Source: Rhipicephalus microplus
Taxonomy: Eukaryota > Arthropoda > Arachnida > Ixodida > Ixodidae
Length of the DNA stretch: 64,000 nt
NCBI RefSeq assembly: GCF_043290135.1
Contig: NC_134710.1
Coordinates: 317,710,616 to 317,774,615 of the forward strand
Direction of reading: 5' to 3'
In this document: piece by piece, positions 43,769 through 56,176 of the stretch
Numbering within the stretch: the stretch's first letter is position 1
Layout of the letters: every line of letters begins with the position of its first letter
Translations under genes and position numbers: made by a program
Notes under the pieces: generated by a model
Told to the model about the DNA's origin: nothing
Database searches by the model: none
What the model saw: the letters and a program-made list of their open reading frames with translations, nothing else

Positions 43769-44862
43769 ACAGTATCGAATATCTATCGCCAGGACAATGG
43801 CCGGGACAACGCAACTTCAAGACAAAAAAAAAAGTTTTATGTGCCACTGCTAAGGCAATCAATGTGGTCCCCGACAACGGCGACCAATTTCGACCATGAA
43901 AATTTGAATTTCTTTCATATGTTGGCACTGTGGGCAGAGTTAGGCCTAGCCACAACTCTAAGCAGTAATCTCGGTCGCAGTGTACGTGAACGCGGTGCCC
44001 AATGTTTCAAGGTGCAGTCATGCTGGATCGCAAGTATAAAGAGTCATCCTGCAATAGTCTGTCACGAGGTCTCAAGGACCATGAAGCAAGACTTCACACT
44101 ACGTGTCAAATGAGTCGGTGCTCGGTCCGAGATGCGATGTGATATTTGCAACGAGTGTGAGACGCAAGTCTGTAATGGTTACGCTAACTGCAGTGCTCTA
44201 GCGTAATCTAATGATTACGGTTCCTTTTGCAGTAGCTAAACTCAAGCATAATTATATTTTACATGATTGTTGATCCATGAACAGAACGAGTGTGAACGCA
44301 TTACTCAATAGCCCGAAAATCAACAGCCCTGACGTCGTGACGAGCAAGCATCAGAGGACGATCTCCCAGAGTGAGGATCTAACTAATGGCGAGGCATGCT
44401 AGAGCATTGTGGTGAACGTGGCCAATCAGAGGCCTCGAAATAACCTTCTAATATTTGCTTTTTGTTAGAGGACCTAGGTGAAGCAGGAAATTCAAAGATG
44501 CAGAAATGCTCTTTTCGATGAGGCCAGAATGACGGCGCCTGGCTACAACGTCGCAGAGCTATGATTTGTGTAGAATATATCTTAGAATATGCTTAGGAAT
44601 CCTCCAACTTTTCTCTGTAATTTTGCTTTGAAGAAATCAAAAGCTATTCGAAAAGTGATGAAAAATTATTCATTTTGCACTTTAACTTTCTTCTTCAAGT
44701 TTGCTTCACACCCTAAATTTTACTATTCGCAAAGCTTTTTTTAACAATGTTTGCAAGAAAGCACTGTATGATGAATAATTCAATACTTTCTAGTGACACG
44801 CTTTTGAACAAGCTTTTTTTATACTGTAATACAGAAAATACAACTTTCAATTTTCTACTCAC
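43769..44862. other. Intron sequence, no gene recognised
   Basis: No coding motif or element ends recognised. Short overlapping frames at 43703-44113 have no family signature. Confidence 0.5.
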
Positions 44863-45042
44863 CTTGTATTTTTCGAATTGCTCTTTAGAACTTTCCAGTT
44901 CTTTGCGTGCAGAATTCAATTCTCTTCTAAGAGAATCCATATCAGCTTGCAGTATTCTGATATTACTCCGATGCCTATCGCGTGACTTGCGAAAGTTTTC
45001 CTCCAAAATCAAAAACTTTTGCGACACTGTGGCATAACTTTC
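44863..45042 (-). CDS. GCC2: GCC2-like golgin, exon (2nd seen in window)
   Basis: 180 nt, 60 codons, phase 0 at both ends. The acceptor 'cactgtttcag' precedes 45042 and the donor 'gtgagt' follows 44863. The peptide opens 'ESYATVSQKFLILEENFRKS' and closes 'SARKELESSKEQFEKYK', a continuous heptad coiled coil. The last four residues join the next exon to make 'EKYKVRAHSVLKQQKQ', the junction that suggests GCC2. No transmembrane or signal sequence, as expected for a peripheral golgin. Confidence 0.78.
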
Positions 45043-46094
45043 CTGAAACAGTGTACAATCAAGCCCATTAATATTATTGACAAGAAAATATGAAATCTAA
45101 ATACAAAGCACACACTCTGCAAAATTTCAGATTTCTTTTTTAAAGATGGTGACTTAGCCATTAAAAAGTAACACTTCACCCATTGAGACTGACAACCATG
45201 CAAAATAATATTATCATAAATTTAAAGAGATATAATCATTTCTTGAGTAAATAAATGTCAAGCTTTATTATTCCATTGATGAGGCTTAGTCAGCTTCACC
45301 TTGCAGTAACAGCAGATGTCTTTCGAAATAGGTCACTATGTACTAACTAGGCTTGTGCAAATAGTTATGTTAGATTTGAAGTGAATTGAAACTGAGTAGT
45401 ATATTTCACATATAAAGACAAAATCAGCATATTTGTCATGACAACTTACCAGCACAATATTTTTAAAACAATTGAAAAATGGTGCAAATGCAATTACTTT
45501 TGTTCAAAAGAAGTGAAAACAACTTGGAATAGTAGTAGCAGGATTCGATCGAATAGAATGCAAGAGACATCCTGTAAATATGTTAGGTTCAGTGATGGGA
45601 ACGTCTTCCAGCATTTTGGAGCAGCCATTAGAGCAGGCAAAATCTGATTTTGGGGCAGCTACCTCTGTGTTTGGAACAGGCACGGGCTTTCCATGACACA
45701 CACAGAAAAAAATTAGTTTTAATTTAATGTTCCCTCAGTTTCAATAGTCATTTATATAGAAGCAGCAAGCCCTTAAAAAAGGCAGAAAAAATAAACAAAA
45801 GTAGAATTATGTACAAAAGCGGTGACATAAGATACGTACTGACAGGCACGGGCCTTCCATGACACACACAGAAAAAAATTAGTTTTAATTTAATGTTCCG
45901 TCAGTTTACATAGTCATTTATATAGAAGTAGCAAGCCCATAAAATAGGCAGAAAAAATAAATAAAAGTAGAATTATGTACAAAAGCGGTGACATAAGATA
46001 CGTAGTGACAGATATTGCACCAACAAGCTAGTTGCAGCCTGAAGTTCATAGAAGCGCGTGCGCACACACACGCAGACACATTCAAAACTTGTTA
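45043..46094 (-). other. Intron with 166-bp tandem duplication
   Basis: AT-rich intron. The only structure seen is the tandem duplication listed separately and a repeat of the 'ttttggagca' motif near 45615. Confidence 0.55.
45677..46008. repeat. 166-bp tandem duplication
   Basis: Two copies, 45677-45842 and 45843-46008, starting 'caggcacgggctttccatga' and 'caggcacgggccttccatga'. They differ at only a handful of sites over 166 bp, so the duplication is recent. No coding content. Confidence 0.93.
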
Positions 46095-47240
46095 CTGTAA
46101 AACCTCGCTAATACATATGTATGTTGAGAACCTGCTGGGAATGCAGCTAACTATACATTAAACATAGCATGCATTAACCACCAAGTACATAATAAGCATG
46201 TGCAGGGTTTCCCTTTAAAATGTTTGTTGCGGCGACCCCCCCTTCCTCCTTACCATGTCAATATATGGGGCTGACTGGGCCTCCCTCTCGCCTCCTGTGC
46301 GCACGCCTATGACCAAGTGCCAATTTGCATTTTTTTTCGAATGCCATCACTGCTAAAGAAGGAATAAATACAGTGCCACAGCAAATATTGCCTAAAAGAA
46401 ATAATTGGCATTCTCGCACGAATGTCCTATGGCAGGCGGTGTGGACACCGAAGCATTTCGAAACTACTGTGAAGTCCGATACGAAGCCAACGCAGCGACT
46501 CACATAGCAACAAAATGGACGTAATCGGCTGTTCGCGATGTGAAGAACAATTTGCTACTCAGCGAAAAACGAACAGTTTTCGCTGAAACTCTCAGCGAAA
46601 ACTGACAGTACGATCGCAAGGAGCCGATGATCTACTGGCTAGTTGCGTGCAGCACTTTGCTTACTTGGCGCACACACCGTGCCGAGCCGCTTGCGCCTAC
46701 TCCCCTTCAGACCAGATGCAGCGAGAAACTTCTTTCAATAACACGATAATACGAGCTTTCTTCAAGTGACACTTTAGCAGTCCTAGCAGCGGGCCGAGGC
46801 CCGTGTGGACTGTTGCCTCATGATAGCTATGATGATCATGATAGCTATGATAGCTCATGATGCAACGCTCAACTTTGCAACAGCAAGCTGCTTTCATTTC
46901 TGCAAAGCGGCACATGCTGAACATGGTTCTGCACAACGATTGTGGCGACAGCGATAGGCGCCTCAGGTAGTCACCAACTATTAAAAGCGTGCAGTATGCT
47001 TAAAGCGACACTACGCCACACACGTAGACTTTTTATCGCCGATAAGTCATACTGACACGCTTTTCGGTAGTCCAACATAGACTTCGTTCTTTGCCTATGG
47101 TTATCAGAAAAGACACCATCATAATTGCATAGAAATTACAATTATTTATCGGCCAATTCAGTGCTTTTGCAATAGCACAAGTGTACAAGATGGCGACCAT
47201 CACGTAATATCCACTCACGATGCGTGCTGTCAACATTACT
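46095..47240. mobile_element. MITE-like element, family of 56177-57289
   Basis: Starts after TA (46093-46094) with 'ctgtaaaacctcgctaatac'. It shares blocks with 56177-57289: 'gcattaaccaccaa', 'ggaataaatacagtgccaca', 'aatattgcctaaaa', 'tttcgaaactactg', 'ctagttgcgtgcagcacttt'. The right border is approximate because no mirror of the left end is seen. It includes a cluster of 'atgatagct' repeats at about 46818-46862. Confidence 0.6.
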
Positions 47241-49107
47241 TTCGGCTACAAAACCACCTTGTGGCGCAGCAATGACACAAATTAGACAAAAAAGACCCTT
47301 TTAGAGCTATATGACTCAGTAGTTTCCAATTGGTGCAGGTTTCCCACCACTGCACGAGGGACCTTCACCCGCAATTAACATCAAAAGCCTGGGCTATCAT
47401 AAGCCATCATATCATTCGCAGCCCCTTCGCTTTTTTTTTTCTCCCACTCAGTTCAGTTTTTGCAGAAAAATTTCCTCCCATAATTCTCACCCCCCAACTT
47501 CTTATTGATTTTCAGTGAAAAAAAGTGCAAGGATTATGCGAGTGAATATGGTATACAATTATTTGTTCATTTTAAGAAATTTCCACTAATTTAGGTTGAA
47601 ATTAAAGCGAATTTGAATATTTGCATAAGGCTAATACTAACACATCTTGTAGGACGGTTACAAAGCTACAAATTACTAAACTCACACGTGCACAAGAAAC
47701 GTATGGTTTTTAATTCTAGGTCTACAAAAACTTTACCAAGAACCCTCAGAGTCAACTCAATTGTGAGTAGAGGAGCGCATATCTTCTAGGCTAAGCCATG
47801 CAGCCTGGTGTCAGTTTTTTTAGGTCATGTGACACTTTATGAACATATAGAATTACCACGGTGCTTTTGAAAGAATCTTCTCTCTTTTGGTTTTTTTTTT
47901 TTGTGGTATTAATCCAGTTGATGATTTTAAGACTACCCTCACCGCTCAGCTACTTAGCAACAGGCTGAGCAATGCAATTACCAAAGAAGCTTTCATTAGC
48001 AGTAAAATGCGCTAGTATAGTTGCAATTCCTCTACCTGAAAATTAATTCATTTTTCCAGGAAGCCAAAAAAAGCTTCCTTCGACATTGAGATCATAGCGA
48101 GCTTAGTGATATTCAGAGATAAGCGACAACATCCATTCTGTTGTGAGCCGAGAAAGCCAGCAAATATTACCCTCATCGGTGCCATCGAGAACACGAGCAA
48201 TCGAGTCGCTTGCGAGATGAGCAAGAGGGTATTCAATCTATTTCGGGCTCTACAACTACTCATGCTTGTCACCTGTAATTCAGCAGCAACAAAAACACCA
48301 GATCGGGTGCTCACGCAAAGTATGCACAGCATGGAATATGGAACTACGCTCCTGAGCCTAGCTACGCTGCTGACCTAGGATTTCACCATGGAATGTGCTA
48401 AGGCGCCTGCGCGCTCTCTTTCACCCTGCCCTAAGAACTAGTACATCATTAGTGCACACCTTTGCTCACCAGATTTATGCCACAAAATGTGGCAGGGGCT
48501 ACAAGACACTGACCAGCGTTTCTAAAAAGGAGAGGAGTGCATCGATCTGGTTAAGAATGCATGAAGTAATATGAACATCAAGTTATAACACTTAATTACA
48601 TAGTGAATTTTATAACAGTGAAATTCATTATATTAAGGTGTAACTGTATACTAAAATCTCAAAAAACCACAACTAAGACAAACTCTTTTATGCAGACCAG
48701 TGTGAAAAAAGCAGAAAAATAATGGTTAAGGGGAAATGCGAGTGGAATAATGCAAGTTTTTTTCTAAAATTTTATATTTTACATTTTTATTTGCTTCAAC
48801 AAGTTTAGTTTCTCTACTTTCATGACAAAAAAACTGAAGATTGCAATAAACTCGCAGTAAGTTAAGATCACTTTTAAAGAGCACAAGGTGGCCACTTAAA
48901 ACTAATACGCTGTTTAGAATCCCCTGGAGGTTGTCACCCGGCTGCTTGCCATTGCATTTTGCATTAGAAGTTCACTGAAGCCACATGCTTAAAATAACCA
49001 TGATTGCCAAGCTCTTATGAATTGTGGAGATAGGTTTGCACTAGGCTTACCTACTATGCGCAACCATGTAGGCATGCGACGTCCTCCACTGCCGCTGCGT
49101 GCGAAGA
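47241..49107. other. Intron sequence, no gene recognised
   Basis: AT-rich. 48590-48650 ends in 'ttaaggtgtaactgtata', which resembles a Tigger-type terminus, but I could not find its partner. No coding motif. Confidence 0.45.
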
Positions 49108-49693
49108 CGTTGCGGCCGGGTTCGTCGTTTTCTCCGGCACGGCGCAGAAACCACGCACGAGGCAGGATAACGACAACAACGGGTTTATTAACCCAAGATG
49201 CAGCACAGTGCGACACTCACGGGCTTGCAGGCCGTATAGGGAACTCTGCAAGACCGAGCAAGTACGCTTGCCTAGGCCGCTACGACTCCCGCACAAGGAC
49301 CGAAGTCGTACGCACGAACGAGAAGCCGCTTGCTGAGCAGCGCGTCAACCTCTCGTGGAGGCCTGAGAGCACCTGCCGCGACGAGCGAATCGTCGGGCGC
49401 AACACAGCTCGTAGGAGAAGAAGATATCACGCGCGCCCAAAGGGAAATGGCGCTGCGTTGTGACGTAAGCCCGCGCAGCGTAGCATGCCTGGACATGCCA
49501 GCGCGGGTTGGAGCAGAGGCTTGACTCGCCCAGACCAAGAGGCGCCCTGGCAGCCATCTTGGCGAATGCCGGTGATTATACACGTCCCGGGCTACGCGGT
49601 CGGCGCGCGCGCGGCATCTGGGGAACGAGGTTCCTGGTAGGGGGGCGCTCTCGATTCCCACAGAATAAATTAATTTTCGGTTAATTTTCGGCA
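49108..49693 (-). mobile_element. LTR-like fragment
   Basis: The minus-strand sequence has the layout of an LTR. It starts TGCCGAAAATTAACC (49693), has a TATA-like 'gtgtataatcacc' near 49575, a GC-rich transcribed part, AATAAA in 'gggttaataaacccg' near 49190, and ends '...ccggccgcaac' near 49108. The following bases (minus strand) 'gcagcggcagtggagg' resemble the leader after the LTR at 21323. There is no second LTR or pol gene, so this is a solo or truncated LTR. Borders are approximate. Confidence 0.45.
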
Positions 49694-50784
49694 CATCAAC
49701 CACTTTTGTGTAATGCCAACGAAAACATGATGCTGTTGCATCCTGCTGCTGTGCGTAATGCACTTGGCCTAGCCCACGGACGCTGGCGTCTTGAGCCCCC
49801 TCAAGGCGGCGTCTTCTCGGTTTAACGCCATATGATGACTATGATGAGCGTGGACGGCGAGCATATCACGCAACAAGAGTATGAGAACGAAACAGGTTGG
49901 CGCCTTGTGAACAGAAGAGGACAAGCCAACGAAGAAACCATAACGCATGAAGCCAAGGAACAAGAAACGCACTTCTCAAGCGAGAAGGCGATCAGTAATA
50001 GGTGGAGGAAGGGACAGAGAGCAAGACATTGTGGCTGCAAGCAGTATGCCCCATCTGTCGATGGAAGATTGCAAGATAATTGTGCACCCATGCGACGGCT
50101 TCAAGGTCACTGACTACGGGATCAATCGTCTAGAATGCTGGGTTGCCAACGCCGCTAAAATACCCAGGAATAAATCGGCAGATGACAGGTATGTGCCAAC
50201 TATAAATAGAACATTCTAGTGGTCAGCACACCATCAGAGGAGCGTGCCGAAAAATGCAGAACCATCGCTCAACTGAAGATGGGGACAAAAAATTCGAAGC
50301 CAATGCGTACAAGTCAGCTCCAGAAGATACATCTAAAGGGGTGATCCGAGGAGTAATGCAGGATGTGTCTCCATGAGAGGTAGTGAAAATGCTAGGCACA
50401 CCGAGAAATCTGACGGTCCTCATGGCCAAGAGGATGGGAAACACCACGAACGTCATCATCCTTTTCGATGGGCATCGCGTTCCAAGTTATATGAGATACG
50501 AAAGAGCACTGGTCAAGTGCTCACTATACCGCAAGAAAATAGACGTGTGTTACCAGCCTTGGTCACAGAGCTCACGTCTACCCGTGCCCGAATAGCAGAA
50601 TATGCAGAGGGTGCTGGGCTGAGAACCCACTGCAGGACCACGAGTGCGAAGTAAAGTGCCAGCTGTGTGGCAAAGACCACCCGACGGCAGATCGCCATTG
50701 CAAGGCCAGATTCAAGGTACCGTACCTGATGAAACAACGCTGCTGAAAACGAGCCCGACGAGAGCAAGAAGCGATGTACTACGA

Positions 50785-51030
50785 TGATTGATTTGATTGA
50801 TTTGTGGGGTTTAACGTCCCAAAACCACCATATGATTATGAGAGACACCGTAGTGGAGGGCTCCGGAAATTTTCACCACCTGGGATTCTTTAACGTGCAC
50901 CCAAATCTGAGTACACAGGCCTACAACATTTCTGCCTCCATCGGAAATGCAGCCGCCACAGCCGGGATTTGAACCCGCGACCCGCGGGTCAGCAGCCGAG
51001 TACCTTAGCCACTAGACCACCGTGGCGGGG
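50785..51030 (-). mobile_element. Full-length SINE inside LINE ORF1
   Basis: Complement of the full SINE: tail 'tgattgatttgattgatt', body 'aacgtcccaaaaccaccata', B-box complement 'ggatttgaacccg', and the tRNA head ending 'ccgtggcgggg'. The flanks share only 7 bp (actacga at 50778-50784 and 51039-51045), so the duplication is short or eroded. The LINE's ORF1 sequence continues on both sides. Confidence 0.88.
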
Positions 51031-51192
51031 CGCAATTCACTACGAGAGGAAAGCAAAAGCATTTTGCAGGCAAGGATGGGGCGACTCAAGTCAACGATTG
51101 AAACATCGGATGCGGGACGCATCCGGATCAGAAGCCTTCCCCAAGCTTTAAGCACAAGACAAAAGACGCTCTACGTTCACTACCTCCACATC

Positions 51193-51250
51193 TATGTCGA
51201 GGTCCAGATCGAGGTCCAGATCGAGGTCCAGATCGAGGTCTAGACCCAAG
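51193..51250 (+). repeat. 12-bp tandem repeat encoding Ser-Arg run
   Basis: Four tandem copies of gaggtccagatc in the ORF1 frame encode alternating Ser and Arg. SR-rich tracts are a normal part of this LINE type's ORF1 as far as I remember. Confidence 0.85.
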
Positions 51251-52577
51251 ACCGGCAAACCGGGTCTCCCCGATCACCGGAAGGAGGAGGATCCCAAAGC
51301 CCGAAAGGACCGAACGGCATCCGTGGCACCGCGGGACCCTTCCAGGTGAGCTGGACTGATGTAGCTTCCAGGGCACGTGCGGAGGCAGAGGCTGCTCTTC
51401 TAAGTAAAATTAATGTGCTAGAGAATGAATTAGTGCAGATCAGGCAGAACAATGTTGCATTTATGAATGAGATTAGAAAACTCAGGGAAGAAAATGACCT
51501 TCTGAAAAACGAAAGGGTTACACGTAACGAAGAAACCTCACAAGTTATAACGGAGAGAAAATGTGCAGCAATGCATGAAGAGGTAGCAGCCCTCACCCCA
51601 TTGAATGTAAACCAGAGAACGCTCCGATTAAAAGCGTGGTAAAGAAACCCAAAGCAGTGGCGATGCCACAAGAAAGACAGAAGGAATTTGCAAACACCAT
51701 GGAAGCTAAAATGAAACAGATTGAAAGAAAATTGCAAACTAAGCACGAACAACAAGAAGTTACATTTGAAGCAAACATAGAAGCAAATATCAAGGTGCTA
51801 GGCAAGATACTATTGCAGAAAGTGCAGCAAATGGTGGCTGATTTCGACGCCAAGCTAGCAATATGGGGATCACAGTCAAGTGGTGGGGGCCCGGTTAAGA
51901 CGTCATTCAATCCGTACGCTAGGACCTCTGTGCCAACCGAGGAATCGGAAAGCCGGTAAAGCCGCCACGGAAAGACAAAATAGCTACAAGATTTGGCAAT
52001 GGAATTGTTGAGGATATAATTGAAAACGATACATTTTGCAACAACATCTTAAAAGACACCAGCATCTCGGATGTTATAATGATGCAAGAAACACCCAGGC
52101 TGGCCGAATTGTCGGGATATAAGTCATTCGGCAGTACTGATGAAAAGACAAAGGTATTAGCCACGTTGGTTAAGCGAAATCACGTGGTGGTGAACACGAC
52201 ACGGAAATCAAGGCAATAAATCACATTCTCCTTGAATTCATACCCATGCATAAAACAGAAGACAGCCTTGTTGTATTGAATATTTACAGCAGTCCTAAAT
52301 GCAGACAGCACAAATTCCACACGCTGTTTCCCGAAACCCTCGATATAACGGGCAACCGGGCGCTAGTGCTTGGAGGAGATTTCAACGCCCCGCACGGTGC
52401 ATAGAGATACAGGATCGAAATGCAGAAAGGCAGAAACTTGTGGTTGGACGCACAGGAGGAGGGCCTGATGCTTCTGACCGATCCATCAATTCCTACAAGA
52501 ACAGGTACTAGCGTTTGCGCGAATACCGTGCCAGATTCGACATTCACCAAAAAAATTCCGCCATATCCACGAAGTGA

Positions 52578-53050
52578 ATGATGATGAGTGGGCGAAGCTC
52601 CGGAGGTAAACCTGGTAAACCATGAATCCTCTGTACATTTTGCCCACTCGATTTTATTACATCGCTCCCCCTAGCGTACGTCGCCGCACTAAATCGAACG
52701 ATTGCCTTCAACCAATGACACGCGTCATATGTGACATCATTCCTATTTTATAAGATCTCGCGTCTTTCATCAACTACAAGTACCGCTTTCTAGTTTATAA
52801 CATCTTGCATCTTTTCATCATCAGCTACAAGTACCACCATCTAGTAAACACTACAAGAACTAAACGAGAGGTGGCTACATACAGGAGACGGTACCGCCAT
52901 CTAGTGAACACTGCAAGAACTAAACTAGAGGTGGCTACATACAGGGGACGGTACCGCCATCTAGTGAACACTGCAAGAACTAAACTAGAGGTGGCTACAT
53001 ATAGGCTACAGGGGATGCACAGCCCACGCCCTAAGGAGCTTCGCCCCTAA
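52578..53050. mobile_element. Repeat element with 'ggcgaagctcc' ends and internal minisatellite
   Basis: Starts 'gatgatgagtgggcgaagct' and ends with the reverse complement of 'aggggcgaagctccttag', imperfect inverted ends of about 15 bp. LINE ORF2 is broken on either side of it. The interior contains about three copies of a 60-bp unit (listed next). The type is unknown; I remember 'gggcgaagctcc' as a frequent repeat end in tick DNA. No coding motif. Confidence 0.6.
52829..53010. repeat. 60-bp minisatellite, 3 units
   Basis: The period is exactly 60 bp: 'gtaccaccatctagtaaaca' at 52831, 'gtaccgccatctagtgaaca' at 52891 and 52951, with 'gaggtggctacata' at 52868, 52928 and 52988. The last two units are almost identical. 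Because 60 is a multiple of 3 the array reads as a 20-residue repeat, but no gene supports it. Confidence 0.93.
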
Positions 53051-56000
53051 AACATACTGGACACACAGTGGACCAATACGTAACGTGACTTGGGAAGCGA
53101 TCATTCTATACTTGAAGGTAACAGTGAGGGCAGGGCCGTGGAAGGCAAAAGGCAGACCACTTAAATTTGCCGACTGGGACAAGTTCCGGAACATTAGAGA
53201 GGATCCCGACGAAATAATACAGAGTATTGAGGAATGGACCGAAAAGTTATAACGAGACGTGAATGCAGCTACGCAAACGGTGCCACCAGAGGCACAGCTA
53301 GAGTGTGTAGACAATAAGCTTCTCCACATGTGGGAAGCTAAGGAAGGTTTACAACGAAAGTGGAAAAAAACAAAAACACAACCGGACATTTCGTTGAAGG
53401 ATAGCTAAATTGAACAGGGATTTATAGCAATACGCCCAGCAGCTGTGCAGACAACAGTGGGAGGAAAAATGCAATGACATGGACAACCAGATAGGAATGG
53501 CAAAAACGTGGGACATCTTTAGACATTTGTTAAACCCGGATGCGAAGAAGTTGGCAGAAAGGCACAATATTATTCAGCTAATACAAACGTATCAGGATAC
53601 AGAGCACGATTTCCTGAATGAAATTAAGTAAACATACGTCTCTCAAGCGCTTCCCATTACACACCCTGATTACACAGGGCTGGCAAATGATGATATATAC
53701 GAGATCGGTGAGACAGAAGTGAGGGCCGCCTTGCAAATACTCAATACTAGATCAGCACCTGGACTAGATGGCATAACTAACAAAACACTATGCAATTTGG
53801 ATGACGAGTCTATAACTAAATAACTGAATTTATTAACAAATCACGGAAGGCAGGACAGCTTTGGCAACAATGAAAGACGGCAAAAATCGTGTTAATACCC
53901 AAGCCAGGCAAGCGACTGCAGATTGTGGGCTTGAGACCCTTATCTCTCACATCTTGCGTGGGAAAACTCTTGGAGCACGTAATTCTAGAGAGGATAACTA
54001 ACTATCTCGAGGACCGGGATGCGCTCCCACTCACAATGATAGGGTTCAGGAGGAACCTCTCAACGCAAGACGCAATGCTACAGTTACAACATCAGATTAT
54101 AGATAATCCGGGAACAGCGACAAAGGCCATTCTAGGATTAAACCTCAAGAAGGCCTTTGATAATGTAACACATGCAATGGTGCTAAAAAGGGTAAATAAT
54201 CTAGGTCTGGGACAACGAACATACAATTGTGTGCATAATTTCCTGACGGGAAGGAAAGCAAAGATCATGATAGGGGGCCTAGTTTCGGAAGAAATTGAGA
54301 TGGGCAGTGCAGGTACGCCGCAAGGCTCGGTATTATAGCCTATGTTATTCAATCTTACCCTAATTGGACTGCCAACCAAGATCCAAGCAATCGAAGGACT
54401 GAATCATACAATATATGCAGACGACATCACCCTATGGGTGAAAAAGGGAGTGATGGGCAAATAGAGGAAACGCTTCAAACACCAGTCGAAACAGTCGAGC
54501 GGTATCTGGAAGGTACTGAGCTAGCCTGCTCTGCGGAAAAATCGGAGCTGTTGCTGTACATACCTACTCGTAGAGGTCGCAAACCAGGCAACTACTGGCA
54601 AGATCTCTTGCTCACAGAGAAGAAATACAAATAAGAACAGCTGATGGAAAAACCATACCCATAGTAGACAGGATCAGGGTACTGGGTCTGCTCATCGATG
54701 CTAAGGGCAACAACAGAGAAACCCTCAGACGACTGGATGCAAGTGTAGCCCAAATAATGAGATTCATAAAAAGGATAGAAACTAAGCACTGTGGCATGAG
54801 GGAGGAAAACACGATAAGGTTGATACAGGCACTCGTGATAAGCAGAATAGTATACGTAGCGCCATACTTGAAATAGCAAGTCGCGGAAAAGATCAGGTTG
54901 GACTGCCTCATTGAAAAAATATTCAAACTAGCCATAGGGCTACCGATTAGCATAAGCACAGACAAACTGCTACAACTAGGCCTGCACAATACCATAGATG
55001 AGCTCATTGAGGCACAGCATACTGCGCAATATGAACGTCTCTCTAAGACACAAGCAGGAAGACATATCCTAAAACGACTAGGCATAATGTATCACGCACA
55101 ACACGGCGTCAAGGTGGACATCCCAAGAGAGACCAGGGAAACAATGATGATACCCTTCTTTCCAAAAAAACATGCACCCCAAACACAATAAGGCCAGACG
55201 AGAGACCAGAGCGAAGCAGATACAAAAAAAAGTTCAGTAATGACAAGGACGCAGTTTTTGTAGACGCTGCTCAATAAAAGCGCTGATGGGGATTTACGGC
55301 AGCCATAATCGATAGCAACAAACGCTGTATGACATGCGTGACGTTTACGCACCACAAGTACAGGGACAGCGGAAGAGGTAGCCATAGCGCTATCAGTAGC
55401 TCAGACAAACGCAACCGTGATAGTCAGTGACTTTTAAACGGCAGTGAGAAACTTTGTCAACGGCTGCATCTCCCCGGAGGCACTATGCATTCTACATGAA
55501 GGGTGTTGAACAAGCCCCAGAAATACATACATTATATGGACACCTGCTCACGCCATCGCAGGGGACAGCAACAACGGGGCTGTATATGACGCAGTTTGAG
55601 GGCTCACCGACCGAGCTGCACTCTCAAGTGCCGCCCCAGCATCCTCCGGTGATTACGGCACGGCAGACGAGTGGGAGTGGGAAGACAGAATGAAGAGATG
55701 CAATGACATTACGAAACATTACAAAGGGGCATATTTTCTCCTCCTCACCCAAAATTCACAAAAAGACAGTCTGTCGAATGGCGGCAGTTACAAACTAGGA
55801 CGTATCTGAATCCTGCACTCTTGCACATTATATATCCTGATATATATACGAAACGAACAGGTGCAAGTGTTGCGACTCCAGAGCCACTTTGGAGCATATG
55901 TTATGGGAATGTAGAGGGATTAGTGCCTCTGCACTAATGCGGCCTCTGGCGACAGCCTTCGCGCGTGCTTGGAAGCCGCAATGCTCAGCCTCTGGAGGAA

Positions 56001-56176
56001 TATTCGAGTCGCTGAATCATCAGATGTGGGCAGTCCAGCGGGCCGAGGAAGCCGCGAGGATTCAAGGACTCCTGGCCGTAACCTAGGCGGGGCCATTCGC
56101 CCACCCCACCTACTCTCCGGATTCTGAATAAAATTATTTCCTCCTCCTTTTCAACATGGTTGACCTTCCACTTATA

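Larger units (their letters stand above)
49833..51959 (+). pseudogene. LINE ORF1 remnant (second type)
   Basis: Pieces in order: N-terminus 'MSVDGEHITQQEYENETGWRL'; 'MPHLSMEDCKIIVHPCDGFK' near 50050; 'MGNTTNVIILFDGHRVPSYM' near 50435 with knuckle region 'DVCYQPWSQ', whose Cys residues are largely lost; a Ser-Arg repeat (51193-51250); and a coiled coil 'ARAEAEAALLSKINVLENEL' (51370) to 'KMKQIERKLQTKHEQQEVT' (51710) ending at TAA 51957-51959. A SINE interrupts it at 50785. ORF1 proteins of this group coat element RNA. Confidence 0.8.
51960..56085 (+). pseudogene. LINE ORF2 remnant (second type)
   Basis: Endonuclease pieces 'VIMMQETPRLAELSGYKSFG' (52075) and 'LGGDFNAPHG' (52372; it keeps the GDFN core). 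The insertion 52578-53050 splits the following part. RT from about 53880: 'PKPGKR', 'RPLSLTSCVGKLLEHVI', 'GFRRNLSTQDAM', 'LNLKKAFDNVTH', 'GTPQGSVL' followed at once by TAG, then 'YADDITLWV' (54415). An RNase-H-like piece with in-frame stops lies near 55255-55440 ('VDAAQ', 'DSNKRC'). C-terminal zinc motif 'CKCCDSRATLEHMLWEC' near 55865. Many stops and frameshifts, so long dead. I-like or R1-like by domain order. Confidence 0.85.
49740..56150 (+). mobile_element. Decayed tick LINE (second type), with nested SINE and repeat element
   Basis: Plus-strand non-LTR element with zinc-knuckle-type ORF1, Ser-Arg repeat, coiled coil, ORF2 with endonuclease, RT, RNase H remnant and C-terminal zinc motif. 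The 3' end 'gaataaaattatttcctcct' (about 56122-56141) contains AATAAA. The ORFs are riddled with stops. Distinct from the 23-33 kb family: RT motifs 'YADD' in place of 'YVDD', a different ORF1, and a different 3' end. Antisense to the GCC2-like gene, in its first visible intron. The 5' border is approximate. Confidence 0.85.

Noticed and set aside
51193..51250. CRISPR-like or regulatory direct repeats
   Set aside because: The 12-bp repeats have no spacers and encode an in-frame Ser-Arg run in a LINE ORF1.
52805..53050. A protein with three 20-residue repeats
   Set aside because: The frame is open only because the DNA repeats with a 60-bp period. There is no start context or family, and it lies in a repeat element within a dead LINE.
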